Part shown: positions 1 to 7,649 of the stretch, piece by piece
Position numbering within the stretch: the first letter of the stretch is position 1
How the letters are laid out: every line of letters starts with the position of its first letter
Origin: an uncultured Succinatimonas sp.
Lineage (GTDB): Bacteria; Pseudomonadota; Gammaproteobacteria; Enterobacterales; Succinivibrionaceae
DNA length: 14,422 bases
Direction of reading: 5' to 3'
NCBI GenBank assembly: GCA_937880335.1
Contig: CALFLJ010000165.1
Span: 1-14,422, forward strand
Notes under the pieces: model-generated
What the model was told of the DNA's origin: nothing
The model's input: the letters and a program-made list of their open reading frames with translations, nothing else
Database searches by the model: none
Made by a program: the position numbers and the translations under genes

Positions 1-183
1 TGGGATATAGATGAAATTAAGGGGCAAACTAAAAATATAATTCATGTAATTCATAACTTTGATGATTTGGTAAATGAGGTTATAAAAGCTTCCCCTTATG
101 GCAGCTCTATTTTGGTAATGAGTAATGGCGATTTTAACGGCATTCATCAAAAATTATTAGATAAATTAAAAGATAGAGAGTAG
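1..183 (+). CDS. mpl: Mpl, UDP-N-acetylmuramate:tripeptide ligase, C-terminal end (partial)
   Basis: Frame 1 is open from the window edge to a TAG at 181-183, giving the last 60 residues of a protein that starts outside the window. The tail contains ILVMSNGDFNGIHQKLLD, which closely matches the conserved C-terminal motif of Mpl (ILVMSNGGFGGIHQKLL in E. coli). Mpl is a Mur-ligase-family cytoplasmic enzyme that attaches the recycled tripeptide L-Ala-gamma-D-Glu-meso-DAP to UDP-MurNAc. Only the end of the C-terminal domain is visible, so the ATP-binding and catalytic motifs cannot be checked. The stop codon lies 5 bp before the ydfG start on the same strand, so the two are probably co-transcribed. 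Confidence 0.88.
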   Translation, partial: WDIDEIKGQTKNIIHVIHNFDDLVNEVIKASPYGSSILVMSNGDFNGIHQKLLDKLKDRE

Positions 184-188
184 AAAAT

Positions 189-968
189 ATGTCAAATTAT
201 AAAACTGTTTTAGTAACAGGTGCATCTGCAGGTTTTGGTAAGAGTATATGTGAAACCTTAGCTCAAAATGGATATAAAGTTGTAGCTTTGGCAAGACGCT
301 CAGAAAAACTTCAAGAATTAGCCACTAAATTTAAAGAGCAAATTTATCCTTTGAGTTTAGATTTAAGAGATGTAGATGATACTTTAGACATTTTAAAAAA
401 AATTCCTGATGAATTTAAACCTATTGATGTCCTTGTTAATAATGCAGGTCTAGCTTTAGGTGTAGACAGAGCTCAAAACTGCAATATGCAGGAATGGAAA
501 ACCATGGTTGATACTAATATTACAGGTCTTCTAGCAATTACAAATGCTGTATTACCTCAAATGGTAGAGAGAAATTGTGGATATATAATTAATCTTGGTT
601 CTACTGCAGGAGCCTGGCCTTACTTAGGAGGTAATGTTTATGGTGCAACTAAGGCATTTGTTGAGCAGTTTAGTCGTAATTTAAGATGTGATACTGCAAA
701 TACAGCTGTTAAAGTTTCTGTAATAAAACCAGGGCTTTGCTCAGATACTGAATTTTCTTATGTACGTCTACATAATGATAAAGAAAAAGTTGCACAAGTT
801 TATGCTGATACTGATGCAATCTTGCCACAAGATATTGCAGATACTGTTTTATGGCTTTTAAATACTCCAAAACATCTTAATATAAATGCCATAGAGATGA
901 TGCCTGTCTGTCAGACCTATGGTGGATTAAGTGTTACTCGTAATTTAGATCTAAACAAAAAATACTAA
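189..968 (+). CDS. ydfG: YdfG-type NADP-dependent 3-hydroxy acid dehydrogenase (SDR family)
   Basis: This is a classical short-chain dehydrogenase/reductase of 259 aa, the usual length for the family. Visible motifs are the Rossmann glycine motif TGASAGFG (residues 10-17), paired arginines R36-R37 after beta-2 that favour NADP(H), NNAG (84-87), and the catalytic S138, Y151 and K155 in YGATK. Long stretches such as NNAGLALG and GGNVYGATKAFV match E. coli YdfG, which oxidises L-allo-threonine, serine and 3-hydroxypropionate-type substrates and reduces malonic semialdehyde. The last ~10 residues, after GLSVTRN, differ from E. coli. The ATG is preceded by AGAGAG at 175-180 (8-nt spacing), which overlaps the end of mpl. 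The exact substrate is inferred from family membership. Confidence 0.9.
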   Translation: MSNYKTVLVTGASAGFGKSICETLAQNGYKVVALARRSEKLQELATKFKEQIYPLSLDLRDVDDTLDILKKIPDEFKPIDVLVNNAGLALGVDRAQNCNMQEWKTMVDTNITGLLAITNAVLPQMVERNCGYIINLGSTAGAWPYLGGNVYGATKAFVEQFSRNLRCDTANTAVKVSVIKPGLCSDTEFSYVRLHNDKEKVAQVYADTDAILPQDIADTVLWLLNTPKHLNINAIEMMPVCQTYGGLSVTRNLDLNKKY

Positions 969-998
969 AAAAATAGCCCTATTTTAGGGCTATTTTTT
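968..998. terminator. Bidirectional intrinsic terminator between ydfG and prs
   Basis: A perfect 13-bp inverted repeat has arms 968-980 (AAAAAATAGCCCT) and 986-998 (AGGGCTATTTTTT) around a 5-nt loop ATTTT. The outer A/T tracts give a U-run on either transcript, so it can stop ydfG reading right and prs reading left. It begins on the last base of the ydfG stop codon and ends 17 bp before the prs stop. Confidence 0.92.
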
Positions 999-1015
999 GA
1001 TTATCTTTAATATAT

Positions 1016-1963
1016 TTACTGCTGGAACATAGCAGAAATAGATTCTTCGTTGTTTATGCGACGTATAGCCTCAGCTAGCATAGGAGCTAAGGTTAAGTCG
1101 CGGAATTTATCTAATGCTTTAAATGCTGATGTAGCAGGAATTGAGTCTGATACGACTAAACCATCTAAAGCAGAGGCTGAGATATTTTGATATGCATTTC
1201 CTGATAAAACAGGGTGTGTCCCATAAGCTGTAACGCTGCGAGCACCACGCTCTTTTAAAGCTGCAGCTGCTTTACATAGAGTCCCGCCAGTATCAATGAT
1301 ATCATCAACGATGATACAATCACGATCTTTAACCTCACCAATTAGGTTCATGACCTCAGAGACATTTGGACGAGGGCGACGTTTATCGATAATTGCTATA
1401 TCGGCGTTATCTAGCAATTTAGCAATTGCGCGAGCTCTTACAACACCTCCCATATCAGGAGATACCACGCAAGGATTGGCGATGTTTAAGTTCTTCATAT
1501 CATCAACAAAAATTTGAGAAGAGAAGCAGTTGTCAACCGGAACATCAAAGAACCCCTGGATCTGTTCGGCGTGTAAATCAACGGTTAAAACGCGATCTAC
1601 ACCAACAGATGACAAGAAATCTGCAACTACCTTGGCAGTAATAGGAACACGAGCAGAACGCAGACGGCGATCTTGACGTGCATAACCAAAGTAAGGAATA
1701 ACTGCAGTAATACGACCAGCAGAGGCACGACGTAATGCATCAATCATTACTATAAGTTCCATAAGATTGTCATTAGTCGGAGCGCAGGTAGATTGAATAA
1801 CAAAAATGTCGCAACCACGAACATTTTCGTTAATCTGAACGTGGATTTCGCCATCGCTGAAACGATCTACGGTAGCATTGCCTAAACGAGTATAAAGACG
1901 AGCGGCAATTTTTTGAGCAAGGTCGGGGGTAGCATTACCCGCAAATAGCTTCATATCAGCCAT
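1016..1963 (-). CDS. prs: Ribose-phosphate pyrophosphokinase (PRPP synthase)
   Basis: Prs makes 5-phosphoribosyl-1-diphosphate from ribose 5-phosphate and ATP for purine, pyrimidine, NAD, His and Trp synthesis, in the cytosol. With the start chosen here the protein is 315 aa, the same length as E. coli Prs, and begins MADMKLFAGN (E. coli MPDMKLFAGN). Visible motifs are ARQDRR (95-100), DLHAEQIQGFFD with catalytic-loop H131 (129-140), KRRPR (194-198), and the PRPP/ribose-phosphate loop VDDIIDTGGT (219-228). The C-terminus NNEESISAMFQQ is also typical. The frame stays open for 60 more codons up to 2143, but that extension is rich in Lys/Phe/Tyr, has no family counterpart and lies in the leader. 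A weak AGGA sits 11 nt before the chosen ATG. The gene converges with ydfG and diverges from groES. Confidence 0.95.
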   Translation of the reverse strand: MADMKLFAGNATPDLAQKIAARLYTRLGNATVDRFSDGEIHVQINENVRGCDIFVIQSTCAPTNDNLMELIVMIDALRRASAGRITAVIPYFGYARQDRRLRSARVPITAKVVADFLSSVGVDRVLTVDLHAEQIQGFFDVPVDNCFSSQIFVDDMKNLNIANPCVVSPDMGGVVRARAIAKLLDNADIAIIDKRRPRPNVSEVMNLIGEVKDRDCIIVDDIIDTGGTLCKAAAALKERGARSVTAYGTHPVLSGNAYQNISASALDGLVVSDSIPATSAFKALDKFRDLTLAPMLAEAIRRINNEESISAMFQQ

Positions 1964-2030
1964 AATTTTCAAGATCCTGTCTGTGCATTGAATAAGAAGA
2001 TGTACGCTATTTTGCGCACTATGCGGGGGT

Positions 2031-2059
2031 ATTTTAAACTTTTTGCGAACGTGTTTAAA
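2031..2059 (-). promoter_or_regulatory. Candidate sigma-70 promoter of prs
   Basis: On the minus strand, TTTAAA (plus 2054-2059, 4/6 to the -35 consensus) is followed after exactly 17 bp by TAAAAT (plus 2031-2036, 5/6 to the -10). This would start transcription near 2024 and give a leader of about 60 nt before the prs ATG at 1963. The region is AT-rich, so a chance match is possible. Confidence 0.4.
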
Positions 2060-2266
2060 GCATAATTTGCGATATAGCTCACGCTTTGTTATTCCGTAAA
2101 CGATTGTATTTTTATAAAAAAATGATATGGCGTAGAAAAACAATATGTTAACTATTCTTTAATTTTTTTTAACGATAAAGTAAGCTTTTTGCCTAAGATT
2201 TAGAAACACTAAATTTTTTTAAGAATAATATTAGTGATAATTTATAGGTAGTACTGCAATTTAACC

Positions 2267-2292
2267 TAAGCTGTATAGTAATTTAAGCTGTA
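2267..2292. repeat. Direct repeat TAAGCTGTA x2
   Basis: Two exact 9-bp copies, at 2267-2275 and 2284-2292, start 17 bp apart and lie immediately upstream of a TATAAT hexamer at 2295-2300. The arrangement could be a regulator binding site for the divergent promoters, but no known regulator consensus was recognised. Confidence 0.4.
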
Positions 2293-2425
2293 CTTATAAT
2301 CTTGCCAAAGCAGGTGAAGAAGGGGAGACAGTTAACCTTTGTTTTAGTTTTAAATAAAATATTTCCTTTTAAATCCTATAGTTCTATACCTTTTAAATAA
2401 TTTTTAAAAATTTTTTATTTTTTCT

Positions 2426-2453
2426 CTTGAAAGAAATAAATTAGCCCCCATTT
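2426..2453 (+). promoter_or_regulatory. Sigma-32 heat-shock promoter of groESL
   Basis: CTTGAAA at 2426-2432 is an exact match to the sigma-32 -35 element. CCCCATTT at 2446-2453 matches the -10 consensus CCCCATnT, and the 13-bp spacer is in the normal range. Transcription should begin near 2460, giving a leader of roughly 105 nt. The E. coli groE promoter has the same two elements. This is the clearest promoter in the window and implies that groESL is in a sigma-32 (RpoH) regulon. Confidence 0.9.
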
Positions 2454-2476
2454 AGTATTTTGTTCAGATATTATTT

Positions 2477-2555
2477 GTCAGACGAAGTGCTGACGGGGTG
2501 GAAGTCGGGCCCTATGCCGACGCATGAGAAATAGCGGTTAAAAATTAAAAACCGT
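2477..2555 (+). promoter_or_regulatory. Structured groES 5' leader with three small hairpins
   Basis: Three consecutive short stem-loops can be drawn in the leader. The first is 2477-2494: GTCAGAC, triloop GAA, then GT and CTGAC around a bulged G. The second is 2504-2521: GTCGG pairing with CCGAC, extendable by one pair. The third is 2534-2555: GCGGTT pairing with AACCGT around an A-rich loop. The third ends just before the GGAG ribosome binding site at 2556-2559, so the site is left free. The structures may affect mRNA stability; they do not look like a thermometer that hides the binding site. Confidence 0.45.
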
Positions 2556-2565
2556 GGAGACACAA

Positions 2566-2853
2566 ATGAAATTAGTTCCTTTGTATGATCGCGTTATCGT
2601 AAAGCCTTTTGAAGAAGAGCAGAAGTCTGTTGGTGGTATTATCCTCGGTAATGCTGCTGAAAAATCAAGCCGTGCTAAGGTTGTAGCTGTTGGTAAAGGC
2701 CGTCTGCTTGAGAATGGCTCCTACGCTCCTATGAGTGTCAAAGAGGGTGACATTGTAATTTTCAATGAAGGCTACGGTGCAAAGAAAGTTAAGCTAGATG
2801 GCGAGGAAGTCATCATTCTTTCTGAGACTGATATTTTTGCAGTTGAAGCATAA
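2566..2853 (+). CDS. groES: GroES, 10-kDa co-chaperonin
   Basis: GroES forms the heptameric lid of the GroEL folding chamber in the cytosol. The protein is 95 aa (E. coli 97) and begins MKLVPLYDRVIVKPF. The mobile loop that docks onto GroEL is visible with its hydrophobic GGIIL tripod at residues 23-27, and the roof/core motif GDIVIFNEGYG at 61-71 is typical. An in-frame GTG 12 bp upstream (2554) would add four residues, but the ribosome binding site GGAG (2556-2559, 6-nt spacing) lies inside that extension, so the ATG at 2566 is preferred. It is first in a two-gene operon behind a sigma-32 promoter; groEL follows after 41 bp. Confidence 0.96.
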   Translation: MKLVPLYDRVIVKPFEEEQKSVGGIILGNAAEKSSRAKVVAVGKGRLLENGSYAPMSVKEGDIVIFNEGYGAKKVKLDGEEVIILSETDIFAVEA

Positions 2854-2894
2854 TTACAATTACAAGTTTTTTTTATAAAGGAAGTATTTTAAAA

Positions 2895-4538
2895 ATGTCC
2901 GCAAAGCAAGTATTTTTCGGAAATGAAGCCCGCGTTAAGATGCTCGATGGCGTCAATATTTTAGCTAACGCAGTAAAAGTTACTTTAGGTCCTAAGGGTC
3001 GTAATGTTGTTTTAGATAAGAGCTACGGTGCTCCTTTAATTACCAAAGACGGTGTATCTGTTGCCAAAGAGATCGAGCTTGAAGGCCGTTTTGAGAACAT
3101 GGGTGCTCAGATGGTTAAAGAAGTTGCATCTAAGGCTAATGATGCTGCAGGTGATGGTACTACCACTGCTACTGTTTTAGCTCAGGCTATCGTTAACGAA
3201 GGCTTAAAGTCTATTGCAGCTGGCATGAATCCAATGGATTTAAAGCGTGGCATCGATAAGGCTGTTGATGCTGCTGTTGAGGAGCTCAAGAAGCTTTCTA
3301 CTAAGTGCGAGGATAAGAAGGCCATCGCTCAGGTAGGTACTATTTCTGCAAACTCAGATGCTACTGTTGGTAATTTAATTGCTGACGCTATGGAAAATGT
3401 TGGCCGTGACGGTGTTATCACTGTTGAGGATGGCCAGGGTTTAGAAGATCAGTTAGATCTTGTAGAAGGCATGCAGTTTGATCGTGGCTTCTTATCTCCA
3501 TACTTCATCAATAAGCCAGATACTGGCACTGTTGAACTTGACAATCCTTATATTCTCCTTTGCGACAAGAAGATTGCCAATATCCGTGATTTAGTAACAA
3601 TTCTTGAGAATGTTGCCAAGCAGGGTAAGTCATTACTCATCATCTCAGAGGATGTTGAGTCTGAGGCTTTAGCTACATTAGTTGTTAATAATATGCGCGG
3701 TGTTGTTAAGGTTGCAGCTGTTAAGGCTCCAGGCTTTGGTGACCGTCGTAAGGCCATGTTACAGGATATCGCTATCTTAACTGGTGGTACCGTAATCTCC
3801 TCTGAGTTAGGCATGGAATTAGAGAAGGCAACTTTAGATGATTTAGGTGTTGCAAAGCGTGTTGTTATCAATAAGGACAACACCACCATTATTGATGGTG
3901 CAGGCGAGGCTGATGCAATTAAAGAGCGTGTAGCCCAGATTAGAAAGCAGATCGAAGAGTCCACCTCTGATTACGACCGTGAGAAGTTACAAGAGCGTGT
4001 AGCTAAGTTAGCAGGTGGCGTTGCTGTAATTAAGGTTGGCGCTGCAACTGAAGTTGCTATGAAGGAAAAGAAGGCTCGTGTTGAGGATGCTATGCATGCA
4101 ACACGCGCAGCTGTTGAAGAAGGTGTTGTTCCAGGCGGTGGTGTTGCTTTAGTACGTGTTGCTAAGAAGATCGCTGACTTAAAGGGTGATAACCAGGATC
4201 AGAACGTCGGTATTAAGGTCGCCTTAGCTGCTATGGAGGCTCCTCTCCGTCAGATTGTTACCAATGCAGGTCAGGAAGCAGCTGTGGTTGCCAATGAGGT
4301 TCGTTCACACGATGGTAACTTTGGTTACAATGCTGCTACTGAGCAGTATGGCGATATGATCGAGATGGGTATTCTTGATCCAACCAAGGTAACTCGTTCT
4401 GCATTACAGTATGCAGCTTCTATCGCAGGCTTAATGCTTACTACCGAGTGCATGATTGCTGATGCTCCTAAGAAGGAAGCTGATGCCCCTGTAGCACCTG
4501 GTATGGGTGGCATGGGCGGTATGGGCGGTATGATGTAA
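2895..4538 (+). CDS. groEL: GroEL, 60-kDa chaperonin
   Basis: GroEL forms the double-ring ATP-driven folding chamber that works with GroES. The protein is 547 aa (E. coli 548) and collinear with the family throughout. Visible features include the nucleotide-binding LGPKGRNVVLD (31-41), the ATPase motif GDGTTTATVLA (86-96, with D87), the apical-domain segment around FINKPDTGTVEL, EEGVVPGGG in the C-terminal equatorial domain, and the C-terminal GGM repeat tail GGMGGMGGMM. The binding site AAAGGAAG (2877-2884) precedes the ATG. Codon use is strongly biased (CGT for Arg, TTA for Leu), as expected for an abundant protein. The partner groES lies 41 bp upstream and a terminator follows. Confidence 0.98.
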   Translation: MSAKQVFFGNEARVKMLDGVNILANAVKVTLGPKGRNVVLDKSYGAPLITKDGVSVAKEIELEGRFENMGAQMVKEVASKANDAAGDGTTTATVLAQAIVNEGLKSIAAGMNPMDLKRGIDKAVDAAVEELKKLSTKCEDKKAIAQVGTISANSDATVGNLIADAMENVGRDGVITVEDGQGLEDQLDLVEGMQFDRGFLSPYFINKPDTGTVELDNPYILLCDKKIANIRDLVTILENVAKQGKSLLIISEDVESEALATLVVNNMRGVVKVAAVKAPGFGDRRKAMLQDIAILTGGTVISSELGMELEKATLDDLGVAKRVVINKDNTTIIDGAGEADAIKERVAQIRKQIEESTSDYDREKLQERVAKLAGGVAVIKVGAATEVAMKEKKARVEDAMHATRAAVEEGVVPGGGVALVRVAKKIADLKGDNQDQNVGIKVALAAMEAPLRQIVTNAGQEAAVVANEVRSHDGNFGYNAATEQYGDMIEMGILDPTKVTRSALQYAASIAGLMLTTECMIADAPKKEADAPVAPGMGGMGGMGGMM

Positions 4539-4571
4539 TTTTGCCTATACGCTAATTTACAGTTAAAATGG

Positions 4572-4599
4572 AAGAGGTCCTAAAATTAGGGCCTCTTTT
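4572..4599 (+). terminator. Intrinsic terminator of groESL
   Basis: Arms 4572-4581 (AAGAGGTCCT) and 4588-4597 (AGGGCCTCTT) form a 10-bp stem with one G-U wobble around a 6-nt loop, followed by a short T-run (four Ts, 4596-4599). It lies 33 bp after the groEL stop codon. Confidence 0.85.
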
Positions 4600-4780
4600 G
4601 TCATTATTTACACTTCATTGATTTTTCTCATAATTTAAACTAAAAATTGCGATTTTTAACTAAGTTTAGATTTAGAGAATTTGCTTTTTTTTTAGTTGCT
4701 TTAAGATCTATAAATCGACTAAAGATATAAATAACTAAAATCCTTTTTTTTGTCTAAGACACTAAGACTGAGAGATAGCA

Positions 4781-6397
4781 TTGAATAAAATATTAAAGCC
4801 AAATCTGTTGATAGGCGCATCTATTTTGACCTTAGTATCATTGTCAGTATTTTTCTTTAAGGCTATGCTTGGAATTAGCCTTTTTGTTTTAGGTATAGTC
4901 TCTTTTATCGTTTATACGAGTTTTATAAACAGGGATTTTGTAGCTAAGAGAAAAAAATTTTTCCCTTGCAAGAGTTTTAAAAATGACGACAATTTTAAAG
5001 CTAGTGTTTTTGGTCTTTATGGAAATATATGTGCTTATGTTGGAATATCAGCTGAGCATTTAAACACGGAGCCGCTTGAAAGCTTACCTATAATTTATAA
5101 AAATCTTTTTAACGATGATCTAAATCAAAAAGAGTTAGGCAAACTTAGTTATTTTTTTTCCTTAGGTTTAAGCCAGGTATCTCTTATTTCAAGGCATTTG
5201 CAGTATTTTAAAAACTTTTGTAATCAGGATAAGTCGCCTATATATGAGGATGTTTTAAAGGAACTTTTTGTAAATTTAGCTTTTTTAAACTACGTTCTAC
5301 ATAGAAATACTGTCAATGCATATCTTGCAGATTGTGTAATATATGTGTGCAGTCAGACTAGACACAACAAAAGTAATTCTATAAGTTTTGATACATACAG
5401 CTTTCCTGAAACAGAAACAATAAACCTTTTAAATCGAGCTTTAAACCGCAGTGAGGTTCAAAGTTATGATGATGTATGCAAGAGAATATATCGTTATATA
5501 AAAGAGGGATATCGCTATTCAGATAAAAGTACCTGGCCTATGTCAGAGGATGCTTTTGATTATGTTAATACTAAAAGTGCTAGCGCAAGATCTTTTAGCA
5601 AAAGCACGATTTATTCAAATAAATCTATCAAAAAAGATGATTCTTATCAGCAGACTAGGAATGCTTTTAAAGCAGATTTAAAAAACAGTGAAAATTTTAA
5701 CGGAAGTTTCTCCGAAAATTCTAATGTCTACCATACACCACAAAGTCAAGTTAAAGAGCCTAGACAAACAGATTTGTTTGACGATTTAAATTTTGAAACA
5801 GAAAAAGATATCTGTTCTGGTTTCAGCTTTAATCGTAACGCACAAGTCAATAGAAGTTTTGCAAATCAGAACAATATTACAGGGCGTGAGGGTTATGTTT
5901 TTAATGAACAAGGTGGTACTAATGGTGTCAATGAAAGGATAAAGAGAACATTCACCCAATCTAATTCTTCCTATAACACGGGTAAAGAGGGCTTTGTTCA
6001 CCGTGAGGAAATAAAAGAAGAAATTGAAAATGATACTTTGTATACTAGTACAAAAACCTCGTTAGATCTAAATATAGGAAAAGAGTCTACAGGTACAAAG
6101 AGACGATATACCCGTAAAAAGACAACGACATCATCGCAAACAAGAAAACCCCGCTCGACTAAGAAAAAGTGTCCTAAAGAATATACAATTTTAGGTGCAA
6201 CTCCTGAAAATACATTTGAGGAGATAAGGCGTAAATATCATCAATTAGTGCGCTCTTTGCACCCTGATATGCAAGGTAAAATTACAGCAAGACAGAGAAA
6301 TAGCCTTAATAAAAAGCTTTCAAAGATAAACCTTGCTTTTGAGGCTATTAAAAAACAAGATCAAGAACGCAATCGCAGTCAAAATCCAACACCTTAA
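4781..6397 (+). CDS. DjlA-like membrane-anchored J-domain protein with long linker
   Basis: A 538-aa protein starting at TTG, with GAGAGA at 4770-4775 placed 5 nt upstream; the next in-frame ATG would delete the first membrane helix. Residues 8-26 and 29-47 form a hydrophobic hairpin followed by a basic stretch (RDFVAKRKKF), which predicts both ends in the cytosol. Residues ~70-200 are helical and may correspond to the TerB-like domain of DjlA, but that match is weak. Residues ~255-440 are a Ser/Asn/Gln-rich, probably disordered linker with an imperfect repeat (TGREGYVFNE at 367-376, TGKEGFVHRE at 400-409). Residues 439-463 are strongly basic. Residues 467-525 form a J-domain with HPD at 494-496, the motif that stimulates DnaK ATPase. 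E. coli DjlA has the same order (membrane, TerB, J) but is only 271 aa. Orthology is uncertain; a role as a DnaK co-chaperone is inferred. Confidence 0.72.
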   Translation: MNKILKPNLLIGASILTLVSLSVFFFKAMLGISLFVLGIVSFIVYTSFINRDFVAKRKKFFPCKSFKNDDNFKASVFGLYGNICAYVGISAEHLNTEPLESLPIIYKNLFNDDLNQKELGKLSYFFSLGLSQVSLISRHLQYFKNFCNQDKSPIYEDVLKELFVNLAFLNYVLHRNTVNAYLADCVIYVCSQTRHNKSNSISFDTYSFPETETINLLNRALNRSEVQSYDDVCKRIYRYIKEGYRYSDKSTWPMSEDAFDYVNTKSASARSFSKSTIYSNKSIKKDDSYQQTRNAFKADLKNSENFNGSFSENSNVYHTPQSQVKEPRQTDLFDDLNFETEKDICSGFSFNRNAQVNRSFANQNNITGREGYVFNEQGGTNGVNERIKRTFTQSNSSYNTGKEGFVHREEIKEEIENDTLYTSTKTSLDLNIGKESTGTKRRYTRKKTTTSSQTRKPRSTKKKCPKEYTILGATPENTFEEIRRKYHQLVRSLHPDMQGKITARQRNSLNKKLSKINLAFEAIKKQDQERNRSQNPTP

Positions 6398-6455
6398 AAT
6401 GATTTAGCGTTTTAGTGTTTAATTTTGATCGTTTTAAGTTAGCAAAGAGATTTCT

Positions 6456-7649
6456 ATGCAAAATTTCGAATATTATCGTCCTACTAAATATGTCTTAGGT
6501 CGTAATGCTGAAAATAAAATTGGCGATTTAATTAAAGAGTACGGCTTTAAAAAGGTCATGCTTGTATATGGTGGCAGTAACATCCTGCGTTCAGGGCTTT
6601 TAGATAGAATTTTAGAGATATTCAATCAAAACAAAATTGCACATGTAACATTGTCAGGAGTGAAACCTAACCCTCGTGCTGATTTAGTTTACGATGGTAT
6701 TCAATTAGCAAGATCCCAAAATGTTGATCTTGTTTTGGCAGTAGGTGGTGGAAGTGTCATAGATACAGCTAAAGCTATAGCTTTAGGCGTATTAGATGAC
6801 GGTGACTTTTTTGATTTTTTTACTAAAGAACGTAAACCACATAAAGCTTTAAAAACTGGTGTTATCTTGACCTTTCCAGGCTCGGGATCTGAAGGATCTA
6901 ATGGTTGTGTTATAGAAAAAAAATTTGAGGAAACTTATATAAAACGCTGTTGTGTAACGGATCTTAATACTCCTTTATTTGCGCTTTTAAACCCAGAACT
7001 TACTTTCTCATTAAGTTCATACCAAACAGCGTGTGGTATTACAGATATGTTTTCTCATATATTAGGACGATACTTTACGAATACTCCAAATGTTTCCTTA
7101 ACAGATCATCTCTGTGAGGCTGTTATGCTTTCTATTAAGGAAAATGCTAGTATTGTTATGCGTGATCCTGAAAATTATGATGCCAGGGCAAATCTTATGT
7201 GGGCATCTACCTTGGCTAATAATGATGTTTGTGGTTTGGATAGAGAGCAAGACTGGTCGTGTCATCATTTAGAAAATCAACTTTCTGCTTTTTACGATCT
7301 TCCTCATGGCGCTGGTATGGCTGTTATTTTTCCGTCTTGGATGGAATTTACATATAAGCATGATGTTATGCGTTTTGCACAATTTGCTAATCGAGTATTT
7401 GGTTGTGCTATGAATTTTGACGAGCCTGAAATCACAGCACGAGCAGGAATATCGGCTTTAAGACATTTCTTTAAAAATTTGGGAATGCCTTTATCTTTTG
7501 CAGACATTAAAGCTCGAGCAGATGACATCCCGCAATTATTGAATATGTTAGGTGTAGATGATGTTTATAAAACAGAAGGTAAATTCATGCCCTTACATCG
7601 TAGCGAATGTGAAATCATTTATAAAAATGCAGCAAATTACAAAGCTTAG
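6456..7649 (+). CDS. Iron-containing alcohol dehydrogenase, YqhD/BdhA type
   Basis: A group III metal-dependent alcohol dehydrogenase of 397 aa (E. coli YqhD 387 aa). This family reduces aldehydes, including butanal and other short or toxic aldehydes, with NAD(P)H in the cytosol. The N-terminal dinucleotide domain carries VGGGSVIDTAKAIA (96-109). Metal ligands align with E. coli D194, H198, H267 and H281 as D197 and H201 (ITDMFSH), H270 (WSCHH) and H284 (LPHG). TLP/TFP-GSGSE (139-146) is also typical. The YGGS motif at 38-41 near the cofactor phosphate differs from YGGGS in YqhD, so the choice of NADH or NADPH is open. AAAGAGA (6444-6450) serves as the binding site. Its 3' end overlaps the next small gene by 23 bp. 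The physiological substrate cannot be read from the sequence. Confidence 0.87.
   Translation: MQNFEYYRPTKYVLGRNAENKIGDLIKEYGFKKVMLVYGGSNILRSGLLDRILEIFNQNKIAHVTLSGVKPNPRADLVYDGIQLARSQNVDLVLAVGGGSVIDTAKAIALGVLDDGDFFDFFTKERKPHKALKTGVILTFPGSGSEGSNGCVIEKKFEETYIKRCCVTDLNTPLFALLNPELTFSLSSYQTACGITDMFSHILGRYFTNTPNVSLTDHLCEAVMLSIKENASIVMRDPENYDARANLMWASTLANNDVCGLDREQDWSCHHLENQLSAFYDLPHGAGMAVIFPSWMEFTYKHDVMRFAQFANRVFGCAMNFDEPEITARAGISALRHFFKNLGMPLSFADIKARADDIPQLLNMLGVDDVYKTEGKFMPLHRSECEIIYKNAANYKA

Larger units (their letters stand above)
1964..2565. other. Divergent prs/groES intergenic region
   Basis: About 600 bp separate the prs and groES start codons. I see no convincing gene on either strand. The prs-side 180 bp form an open extension of the prs frame that looks non-coding. 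The middle (about 2144-2425) is very AT-rich and holds a 9-bp direct repeat TAAGCTGTA (2267-2275 and 2284-2292) and a perfect TATAAT at 2295-2300 without a good -35. The groES side holds the heat-shock promoter and the structured leader listed separately. Confidence 0.6.

Noticed and set aside
2040..2060. Possible PurR operator upstream of prs
   Set aside because: Only about half of the 16 positions match the PurR consensus and only one half-site is recognisable, so it is not supported.
1964..2143. Sixty-codon N-terminal extension of Prs
   Set aside because: The 315-aa form starting at 1963 matches the family start exactly. The extension has no family counterpart, an odd Lys/Phe/Tyr-rich composition, and covers the likely promoter.
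2554..2565. Alternative GTG start of GroES
   Set aside because: The ribosome binding site GGAG (2556-2559) lies inside this extension and is correctly spaced for the ATG at 2566, which gives the usual GroES length.
3548..3964. Antisense open frame inside groEL
   Set aside because: It is a shadow of the strongly biased groEL codons on the opposite strand and has no binding site or recognisable domain.
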